From Ostreococcus lucimarinus CCE9901 (lineage: Eukaryota > Chlorophyta > Mamiellophyceae > Mamiellales > Bathycoccaceae): DNA of 64,000 bases. The stretch is from contig NC_009355.1 of the NCBI RefSeq assembly GCF_000092065.1, forward strand, positions 620,001-684,000, read 5' to 3'. Of the stretch, positions 27,198-34,963 are shown piece after piece; the first letter of the stretch is position 1; each line of letters starts with the position of its first letter. The notes under the pieces are model-generated. The model ran no database searches. It had not been told where the DNA came from and was given only the letters and a program-made list of their open reading frames with translations. A program made the translations under genes and the position numbers.

Positions 27198-28145
27198 TCA
27201 AAGATCCATAATCACGAGGCGACCGAGGGAGTCCTTCGCGAATCCCATGCCCGAGGGCATGAGATGCTTTTTTGTGCCGTCGAGACCGAGAAACGGTTTC
27301 GTCGCCGACGGCGGCAACAGCGCAAAAAACGGCGTCGATTTCAGCTGCTCCTGACGGCGCGCGTGATCGATCTCGAGAGCCTGGCGCTTGTTCGACTTTG
27401 GTCGCTTCTCGAAGATTCGCATCTTTTCGCAGAAGCGCGCAAGAGGGTCGTAACAGTCCATCTGGTCGCCACCGAACTCGCCCCCCTTGGCCAAAAATCG
27501 ATTCACCGGCGCACCCGGCTGAACCCCCGTGGCGCACTCCGCCGCTCTCGCGAGTTCGACGCTTGAGAATTTATACCGTCGATTCAAATCACTGATTTCC
27601 TTTCTAACCTCACCCGGCGTGAGCCAGGTCTCGCCGTCGATCTCCACGTCCGAGACGTCTGGCAGCTTCCCGCGCGAGTTCGCCTTCGCGTTCGCCGCGC
27701 CGCACGAATCTCTCGCCGGAATCACCGCGCTGTTCGGCAGCCCTCCGACGTGTCGATTCATCGTCGACGCCAACGGCGATCGCGCCGAAATCCCACTCGA
27801 GCCCGCGCCCGCGTCTCGCGCCCGCAGCGTCGCCCCGACGCTCTGACTCTTCATCTTCTTCTCGCGCCAGAAAAAGTAATCCGCCGCCGCGTACGTCCCG
27901 TTTTCCATCGCGCGCCACTTATTCTTGTAATGCCCCGCCATAAACTTCCCGAACGAGTTCGAATTCACGCCCAGGAGCGCCTGAAAAGACGTCACCGAGA
28001 CGTCGAATTCCGCCAAAAACTTTCGAATCTTCGTTCGCAGCGTCGTCGGATTCGTCGCTCTCACGCCGCGCGTCTCGTCGTCGTACGCGTCCAAGAGATC
28101 GTCGTACCCCGGCGGGCGCGCGACGGCGTTTCGGTTTCGCGGCAT
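27198..28145 (-). CDS. DUF7726-like protein with two helical DNA-binding-type repeats
   Basis: 315 aa from ATG 28145 (the frame to 28211 begins with TTG). Function unknown. Repeat 1 (~residues 30-95): NPTTLRTKIRKFLAEFDVSVTSFQALLGVNSNSFGKFMAGHYKNKW. Repeat 2 (~170-250): TPGEVRKEISDLNRRYKFSSVELARAAE...PVNRFLAKGGEF, followed by CYDPLARFCEKMRIFEKRPK. Each resembles a small helix-turn-helix unit (T/V..IRKFL...VS...F..LGV...S...FM) of the type named DUF7726 in fungi and algae. Between them is a Ser/Ala linker; the C-terminus is PSATKPFLGLDGTKKHLMPSGMGF. A DNA-binding role is only inference. Head-to-head with CTP synthase at 28362 (216 bp) and separated from TPR-DnaJ by 358 bp. Confidence 0.6.
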   Translation of the reverse strand: MPRNRNAVARPPGYDDLLDAYDDETRGVRATNPTTLRTKIRKFLAEFDVSVTSFQALLGVNSNSFGKFMAGHYKNKWRAMENGTYAAADYFFWREKKMKSQSVGATLRARDAGAGSSGISARSPLASTMNRHVGGLPNSAVIPARDSCGAANAKANSRGKLPDVSDVEIDGETWLTPGEVRKEISDLNRRYKFSSVELARAAECATGVQPGAPVNRFLAKGGEFGGDQMDCYDPLARFCEKMRIFEKRPKSNKRQALEIDHARRQEQLKSTPFFALLPPSATKPFLGLDGTKKHLMPSGMGFAKDSLGRLVIMDL

Positions 28146-28361
28146 CGCACGTTCGCGCGAGTCGACGCGGAGTGTCGACGCGGGCGCGCGCCGTCGTCGT
28201 CGCGCGTTCAAATTTTGAAAACGGATTTAGGGTTTATGTCTAGCGCCGTCGGTCGCGCGCGTCGCGGCGCGTTAGGTCTCCCGCGGCGTTGAATGCGTCG
28301 CGACGCGCGCGCGACGCCGCGCATCGCGAGGCGGCGCCGCACACCTCGACGCCGCGCGACG

Positions 28362-30282
28362 ATGAAGTACGTCGTCGTCAGCGGTGGCGTCGTCAGCGGC
28401 CTGGGCAAGGGCGTCACCGCGTCCTCCATCGGCGTCCTGCTCAAGGCGTCCGGGCTGCGCGTCACGAGCGTGAAGATCGACCCGTACATCAACATCGACG
28501 CGGGGACGATGTCGCCGTTCGAACACGGCGAGACGTACGTGCTCGACGACGGCGGCGAGAGCGATCTCGATCTCGGGAACTACGAGCGGTTCGTGGACGT
28601 GTCGCTGACGAGAGATCACAACATCACGACCGGGAAGGTGTACCAGGTGCGCGAGACGACGGGCGAGGCGAGAGGGACGATTTGTTTTTTCGTCGTTGTT
28701 TGAAAATGAACAACAGCTCCGAGGCGCGAACGCGAACGCGAACGCGAACGAATGGTCGGCGCGAGACTGACGGTGCGGTGACGCGGGTTCGATGTGAACG
28801 CAGAGCGTGATATCGAAGGAGCGCGAGGGGAAGTATCTCGGGAAGACGGTGCAGGTGGTGCCGCACATCACGGATGAGATTCAAGACTGGATCGAGCGCG
28901 TGGCGCACGTGCCGGTGGACGGGACGGATAACGTGCCGGACGTGTGCGTGATCGAGCTGGGGGGGACCGTGGGTGATATTGAATCGATGCCGTTCATCGA
29001 GGCGCTTCGACAGTTTCAGTTTCGAGTGGGGACGGAGAACTTTTGCTTGATTCACGTGTCGCTCGTGCCCGTCGTCGGCGCCGTCGGAGAGCAAAAGACC
29101 AAGCCGACGCAGCACTCGATCCAGGCGTTGCGTTCGGCGGGGTTGTCGCCACACATGCTCGCGTGTCGCTCAAAGCACCCGCTCGAGCAAAGCGTCATGG
29201 ACAAACTCGCGCTGTTCTGCCACGTGAACCCGAAGTGTATCATCAACTTGTGCGACGTGAGTAATATTTGGCACGTGCCGCTGGTGATGCTCGAGCAGGA
29301 CGCGCTGAGGAATATCATGTCCCAACTGCAGCTTCCGTACGCTGATCCGGACATGCAGCAATGGGAGTACCGCGCGAAAAAGTGGGACGCCGTCACGACG
29401 CCCGTCACCATCGCACTCGTCGGAAAGTACACTGGTTTGGGCGACTCGTACTTGTCCGTCACCAAGGCTTTGCTGCACAGCTCCATTGCGTGCGATCGTA
29501 AACTCGACTTGTTGTGGGTCGAAGCGAGCGATTTGGAGGAGGAAACGAAGAGCGAGGATGTGTCCAAGTACGAAGCGGCTTGGGAGAGCGTCAAGAAGGC
29601 GCAAGGCATCTTGGTTCCGGGTGGTTTCGGCGGTCGCGGTACCGAAGGGAAAATGATCGCCGCCAAGTACGCGCGCGAGAACAAGGTTCCGTACCTCGGT
29701 ATCTGCCTCGGGATGCAGTGTATGGTGATTGAGTACGCGCGCAACGTTCTCGGTCTGTCGGACGCGCACTCAACGGAGATGGAACCGGAAACGAAGAACC
29801 CGGCCGTCATCTTTATGCCCGAAGGGAGCAAGACGCACATGGGCGGCACGATGCGTCTCGGCAGTCGAAGAACCATCTTCCAAACGCAGGATTGCATCTC
29901 CTCTCGCTTGTACGGATCGGTGCCGCACGTTGACGAGCGTCACCGTCATAGGTACGAAGTGAATCCGGAAATGGTGCCTCAGCTCGAGGCGGCTGGATGC
30001 AAGTTTGTCGGCAAGGACGACACGCAGTTGCGCATGGAGATTTGCGAAGTCGACGGCCATCCGTTCATGGTTGGCTGCCAGTATCACCCCGAGTACAAGT
30101 CTCGTCCTGGACGACCCTCTCCGCTTTTCATGGGGCTCATCCTCGCCGCGAGCTCTCAACTCGGTGAGTACAACTCGGACGAGGCGATCGCCGTTCGCAA
30201 GAGCGCAGCCTATAGCGAACACAACTCCGTGCTCACCAGTCCACTCAAGGTGCTCCGACAGAACGTCTCCCCATCCAAGTAG
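28362..30282 (+). CDS. CTP synthase
   Basis: 587 aa, two exons: 28362-28646 and 28804-30282. It aminates UTP to CTP with glutamine and ATP. Exon 1 encodes the P-loop [18 protein letters not shown] with the [16 protein letters not shown] segment (Mg2+/UTP site) and stops after GKVYQ; exon 2 begins [23 protein letters not shown], exactly contiguous in the family. The C-terminal class I glutaminase has [14 protein letters not shown], the nucleophile Cys in [10 protein letters not shown] and the catalytic His/Glu in [12 protein letters not shown]. Length agrees with eukaryotic CTPS (~590). Single intron near the 5' end. Divergent from the DUF7726-like gene. Confidence 0.97.
28647..28803 (+). other. 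Intron of the CTP synthase gene
   Basis: 157 bp. Donor GTGCGC at 28647, branch CTGAC at 28767-28771, acceptor AACGCAG ending 28803; branch C is 32 nt before the acceptor. Contains a (gaacgc)n hexamer run at about 28727-28751. Phase 0; splicing joins VYQ to SVIS as in other CTP synthases. Confidence 0.95.
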
Positions 30283-30521
30283 ACATCGACATCGTACACT
30301 AATCGCCTCTGAAGTAAGTACTAGGAACTTATACGTTGTAGTTGGCTCATCGTTACACAAATCTATGAACGACTTTCCCTTGAAAGTTTCTCCGCGCCGC
30401 GCGTTCGCCTCTCAGCGCGCGGCGTCCACGCCCGCACACCCAGACCGCGCGCGCGAACGCACCGCTCTCGGTCGTCGACGGCGACGATCGGTGCGCGAGC
30501 GTCCTCAGACGTCTCGCGCGC

Positions 30522-33086
30522 ATGTCGCGCGACGACGCGCGTCGACGGCGCCACCGCGCGTCGTCGCGCGTCGTCTCGACAACGGTCTACTCAAAGGCCG
30601 CGGCATGTTTCATCGTCGCGCTCTTCGCCGTCATCGCGCGCGCGCAGCGACTGCCGACGTACGTGCAGCCGCCGTACTTGCAAAGCATATCGCCGGACAC
30701 GGGGCACGTCGTGGGAGGAACGACGGTGACGATATACGGGGGGGGATTCCAGAATCACGCGGGACTGGCGGCGCGGTTCGCGTATTACGACTCAAACACC
30801 GGGACGGCGGAGGTTGACGTGGTTCGGGCGACGTACGTCGATTACGGCACCATACGAGTGGTGACACCGCCGAGAAAATTTGCGGCGAGCGTGCACGTGA
30901 CGGTGACGAATAACGGGATTGGATACAGCACGACGCCGTTGAATACGGATGACGCGGGGACGTACGCGTTGTTTGAGTACAAATCCAACGCGCCCGCGGG
31001 AAGTTGGACGGTGAAAAACGCCACAGGGCACGCGTTCGGCGGGGCGGTGGTGGAGATTACGAATCCGTCGCACACGACGAGCACGAGATCGACGGATAAT
31101 AATTTTCTCCCCGGGGTGCACCTGCGATGTAGGTTTGGAAATCCATCAGACGCGTCGGCGACGACAAATTTGACGATCGGCACGGCGACGAAGACGGCGG
31201 AACATCCATGGTTCGGGCGTGGTGGTAATATCGGGTACACAGTGACGTCGAACCGCTTGAATGGTGGTTCCGCGATGGAAGGTCCGTCGTTTATTTTACG
31301 ACGAGGAACGACGTACACGTTTACGGTGAGTTCGACTGGACATCCATTTTATTTATCTTCTGTAGAGCCATCCATGTGGGAAAAAAGCAACACGCCAACG
31401 GCCACGCTCACGACGGCGACAGATAGCGGTTCGGTGACCTTCGCGCCGGATTCTAACACGCCAGATTATGTGTTTTATCACAGCACTAGCGGAGCGTTCA
31501 TGGGCGGTATGATCACCGTCGTAGATTCAGGCGCGGCAGATTTCGAGACTGGTGCTGCCAACGCGAATACGGTACGCGCGGAATGGGTTTCATACAACAA
31601 AATCCGCTGTATCGCCCCAACGTCGGTGAGCGCGCTGGACGACAACGCGGATCATGGCGGAAATCAAGTGACAATCTTTGTCTCAAACGACGGCGTATCG
31701 TACCACAGCGGGCAGGGCGGCGCCGACTCGGCAACACCCACTGATGCAGGTACTGGGTCCACGTTCACCTACTTCGGCAACACGGCGTTTACAGACGTTC
31801 CTCTGTATTTTCTTGGGTCTGGCGCTTCGTACAGCGGAGGTGTCGCTCTTGAGTTAACGTCGTCCAAGCACGCCGTGAGCACAATTTACGCTCAAGACGG
31901 CACGAAGGACGGCACTGCGGCGACGGCGTATGCAAGCGCGAAAACATCGCATGCGACGGAAGCGTCACTCGTAGTAGGTTCTGGTAACGCGGACGACCTC
32001 GTGGTAGAGGGAACTTTTACAGGAAACGGAATCGCGTGGTTCGAAATCGTCATCGACGACGCAACAAGTGGCGCTGAAACATTTAGATGGCGACTGCACG
32101 CGGGCGTCGGTTCGAACGTAGCCTGGGTCGAAACCGCCCGAGCAATTCCTGTCGGTGTTTTCGGGGGCACCATATCCCCATCGGGGTTATTGAGTGACGG
32201 AATAAGCATTCGTTTCACGTCTTCCGGAGGCCATCATTTGCTCGGCGACCGCTGGATCGTAAGAGTATACGGTGGCAATCCCAACGTTATTTCCGCACGA
32301 ACAACGCACGAAGAAACGACGTACGCGGCGAGAGGGCCATTCTTTGGAAACACGGAAATCACCATCATCGGTGAATCCTTCTTTCCATCGAATGGTATGT
32401 GGTGCAAGCTATACGATAGCGACACCACCGTCACGCATACCGTGCCGGCGTATTTCGACAACATGAAACGAGTGCGATGCATAACGGAAAAGCATGAGCC
32501 TCGCTCGGGTGGTGAAGTTCCAGGGACTTTTCGACCTTGCTTCTACAAGAATATTCAACTGAGTTTGGATGATAAGTCGACGTTCAGCGTGGTGAAGTCA
32601 GACGTGAAGTTTCTCTACTGCGACATTTACGTTTCAAAATCTGGTTCAGACGCGTACGGTGATGGTACGCCAAACGCGCCGTACCTCACGCTGCAGCGCT
32701 CGATTGAAGCTGCTCTCGGCGAAGCACGGTCGTATGACATTCGTTATAACCTAGACGACCCCGACACGGGCATTCGGCTTCCTTCAGAACATCGCAACGT
32801 CAAGTTTGGCACGGCTTCAAAGATTCCCGTCAATAAAGGCTTTGGTTACTTTGTCAACCGCGACAAGGTGCGCGTCAAGACTGGAACGTACGCTGGAGCG
32901 GGGAACGTAGGATTACACCCTCTCGGTAAGATGCTCGAGGCGGAGGCGAAAGATGGAGCCGTCACTATCGATTGTGGGGCTGAGGGGTACACGGGAATGC
33001 TCGTCAACGGCGATCGTCATGGTACAGAAGAAGTCACGAATTCCGGGAGCGTGTCGTTCTTTGGAATCACTCACGTTAATTGTTAA
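30522..33086 (+). CDS. Secreted or cell-surface TIG-domain protein ending in a partial beta-helix
   Basis: 854 aa from ATG 30522. N-terminal signal: basic start then AAACFIVALFAVIARAQ (cleavage near residue 41). TIG/IPT domain at ~52-150 (SISPDTGHVVGGTTVTIYGGGF), another IPT-like ~345-415, and a third ~605-680 (GPFFGNTEITIIGESFFPSNGMWCKLYD). Residues ~245-335 resemble a cupredoxin-like unit (GTTYTFTVSSTGHPFYLSS; YHSTSGAFMGGMITV), with copper ligands largely absent. From ~698 a DUF1565/pectate-lyase-type beta-helix begins (IYVSKSGSDAYGDGTPNAPYLTLQRSIEAAL) but the protein stops after VSFFGITHVNC, ~157 residues in. Base composition is clearly AT-richer than its neighbours. Likely a surface/adhesion or wall protein; function unknown. 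Tail-to-tail with the DUF3700 gene, 66 bp. Confidence 0.75.
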   Translation: MSRDDARRRRHRASSRVVSTTVYSKAAACFIVALFAVIARAQRLPTYVQPPYLQSISPDTGHVVGGTTVTIYGGGFQNHAGLAARFAYYDSNTGTAEVDVVRATYVDYGTIRVVTPPRKFAASVHVTVTNNGIGYSTTPLNTDDAGTYALFEYKSNAPAGSWTVKNATGHAFGGAVVEITNPSHTTSTRSTDNNFLPGVHLRCRFGNPSDASATTNLTIGTATKTAEHPWFGRGGNIGYTVTSNRLNGGSAMEGPSFILRRGTTYTFTVSSTGHPFYLSSVEPSMWEKSNTPTATLTTATDSGSVTFAPDSNTPDYVFYHSTSGAFMGGMITVVDSGAADFETGAANANTVRAEWVSYNKIRCIAPTSVSALDDNADHGGNQVTIFVSNDGVSYHSGQGGADSATPTDAGTGSTFTYFGNTAFTDVPLYFLGSGASYSGGVALELTSSKHAVSTIYAQDGTKDGTAATAYASAKTSHATEASLVVGSGNADDLVVEGTFTGNGIAWFEIVIDDATSGAETFRWRLHAGVGSNVAWVETARAIPVGVFGGTISPSGLLSDGISIRFTSSGGHHLLGDRWIVRVYGGNPNVISARTTHEETTYAARGPFFGNTEITIIGESFFPSNGMWCKLYDSDTTVTHTVPAYFDNMKRVRCITEKHEPRSGGEVPGTFRPCFYKNIQLSLDDKSTFSVVKSDVKFLYCDIYVSKSGSDAYGDGTPNAPYLTLQRSIEAALGEARSYDIRYNLDDPDTGIRLPSEHRNVKFGTASKIPVNKGFGYFVNRDKVRVKTGTYAGAGNVGLHPLGKMLEAEAKDGAVTIDCGAEGYTGMLVNGDRHGTEEVTNSGSVSFFGITHVNC

Positions 33087-33152
33087 GCACATTGATTAGC
33101 TTTAGAATACAACAATGCGTCGTGCGAATGTATTAGTTGCACGTGCCTCCTC

Positions 33153-34457
33153 TCATGTTTCACCATTTTTTTCCTCGGGGGCCGTCTCGCCGGACGCGAC
33201 GAGAAGCGTCAAGTCCGTCCACGATCCGCGTCGGTCTGACTTGCTCAAGCCACCCTTCTTCGGCGAAGACACACCAGCGTGTACTAAATCAGTAAGACTT
33301 CCTTTTCTCGCGTTCTTAAGGTCACCGAACGAGGCAACCTTGACCATATCACTCAGCAAACCCGTACGGCTCGGCACGCGATCCAGCGCAAAATCTCGCT
33401 GAAGGTGCTCAGCTTTGCCCATACCCACGGCTGCGAGCGCGTTGGCACCATCCATGCGCACCATACCAGTCATATTGACGCCACTAGCGATGCGTTTGAT
33501 CGCGGCGTGCGCGGTCTTGATGGCCACCGCTTCCGCCTGCCTGTGATCGTCTTCGGTACCGGGTTCGCTCTCCTCGACTTCTTGAGCGCGTTCGTGGGAT
33601 TCGTATTCGTGTCCACCATCCAAATCCTCGAGTGCGCGTTTTCGATCGTCGCAGAGCACTTCTTCGCGCTCGAAATCCACGGACGATCGTCCGTCGACGC
33701 TCAAGCGAGCCGTGACGTTGAGAGAGCGGCGCGACTTTACGTTGAGTCCACGAAGCGCGCGCTCGGCGGCGGCGGCGGCGGCGGCGAGCTCTGAACTCTT
33801 CTCCGCGATCGTCTTCGCGAAACGATTCGGACTGATGCTTCGATGCCCGTAAATGTAACACCCAGGGGGCACTTCGCTCATCGAGCGCTTGCTCGGTAGT
33901 AGCTCGCTCGCGCCGTCAAAGTTGGCGACGATTACGGTGCCGTCGTCGTCGCGAGTGTACTTCAACTCGTACTCTCCGCTCACGTCTCGAGCCGCGAACA
34001 CGCGCACGCTCTTGGAGTCAAACACGACGAACGCAAACCTTCCGCGAAGTTTCGGCAGCGCCTTGGTGCCGAACGTCTTATACAAGTGACACACCAGCTC
34101 AGCTTCGTAGCACCGTCCGCCGACGAGCTGCCTCGCCGCCTCGAGCGCCGACGGCGCGGTATCCCCTCGTCGTCCCTCGTCCGAGAACAACCGCCACGCC
34201 AAGTAATCAACATTCGTCAGGTGTCCCACGAACGACACGATGAGCTCGTTATCCGTGAACGCCTGTATCCCCGGCCCGACGCTTATCGCCACGCCGCCCC
34301 CGTCCAGCGCGCTGCTCGACTTTTTAAACTCCAGCGCGTTCAGCGCGTCCTCCAGCGCGTCCTCACCGCCCTCGCGCGCCGCCGATCCCGTCTCCCGATT
34401 CACCCGCAGCGTTTTCGGCGGCACGACGCACAGAAACTTCCCCACGCGGTCTCGCAT
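33153..34457 (-). CDS. DUF3700 / GATase-like protein with Ser-rich C-terminal extension
   Basis: 434 aa from ATG 34457. Residues ~45-215 match the N-terminal-nucleophile-like domain of plant aluminium-induced/TSJT1 proteins (DUF3700): FVGHLTNVDYLAWRLF, AELVCHLYKTFGTKALPKLRGRFAFVVFD, VRVFAARDVSGEYELKYTR (LRGR and ARD motifs) and ELLPSKRSMSEVPPGCYIYG. The glutaminase nucleophile Cys2 of true enzymes is absent (the start is MRDRV), so catalysis is not expected; the family is thought to be regulatory. Beyond residue 215 the protein is unlike plant members: low-complexity, acidic then basic, with SSVDFER, KRRRRSL-like Arg-Ser sites and a final SLTDLVHAG/SWTDLTLL repeat, like a signalling tail. Tail-to-tail with the TIG gene. 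Confidence 0.75.
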   Translation of the reverse strand: MRDRVGKFLCVVPPKTLRVNRETGSAAREGGEDALEDALNALEFKKSSSALDGGGVAISVGPGIQAFTDNELIVSFVGHLTNVDYLAWRLFSDEGRRGDTAPSALEAARQLVGGRCYEAELVCHLYKTFGTKALPKLRGRFAFVVFDSKSVRVFAARDVSGEYELKYTRDDDGTVIVANFDGASELLPSKRSMSEVPPGCYIYGHRSISPNRFAKTIAEKSSELAAAAAAAERALRGLNVKSRRSLNVTARLSVDGRSSVDFEREEVLCDDRKRALEDLDGGHEYESHERAQEVEESEPGTEDDHRQAEAVAIKTAHAAIKRIASGVNMTGMVRMDGANALAAVGMGKAEHLQRDFALDRVPSRTGLLSDMVKVASFGDLKNARKGSLTDLVHAGVSSPKKGGLSKSDRRGSWTDLTLLVASGETAPEEKNGET

Positions 34458-34963
34458 CGTCCCGTCGCGCGACGACGTGCCCCGCGCGCGCTTCGCCGCG
34501 AGCGATCCCGCGCGCGCCTCGGTCCCGTCGCGCCGGCGTCCGCGTCGCCGTCGTCACCGCCGTCGTCGCCGTCGCTCGCGCGCGCGTCGTCGCTCGCTCG
34601 CGCGTCGCTCGCGCGCGCGTCTCGCGTCGTTATCGTCGTCGCGCGCGTCGCCACGTCAGCGCGCGCGCCCGCGATCGCGCGCGATCGATCGCGATCGATC
34701 GATCGATCGATCGCGCGCGATCGCGGCGCCGCGATCGATCGACGACGCGCGATCGATCGCGATCGATCGCGCGCGATCGCCGACGTCGCCGTCTCGTCTC
34801 TCGTATACAAACACTCCAGATCGCCGTCGCGCGTCGACGCGAGGCGCGTCGACGCGCGTGATAAATTAAGTAAATCACACGCGCGCGGCGCCGACGCGTG
34901 CGATTTTCGCCGCGCGCGAGAAATCGCGACGCGCGCGTCGGCACGTCGCGACGCGCGGTCGCG
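34458..34963. promoter_or_regulatory. 506-bp divergent region dominated by GATC palindromes
   Basis: It separates the DUF3700 gene start from the Nup98 start and holds no credible gene. Its middle, about 34672-34780, is a dense run of CGATCG/GATCGATC palindromes. A (CGTCGTCG/CGCGCG)-rich tract lies on the left side and an AT-richer stretch (ataaattaagtaaatcaca) at about 34859-34880, 85-105 bp before the Nup98 start, might contain a core promoter. Confidence 0.5.
34672..34780. repeat. Palindromic CGATCGAT-rich block
   Basis: Nearly every 4-10 bases is a GATC or CGATCG site, so most of the tract is self-complementary and could form hairpins on either strand. Gives a high local density of a single 4-base motif, well above anything else in the window. 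Confidence 0.85.
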
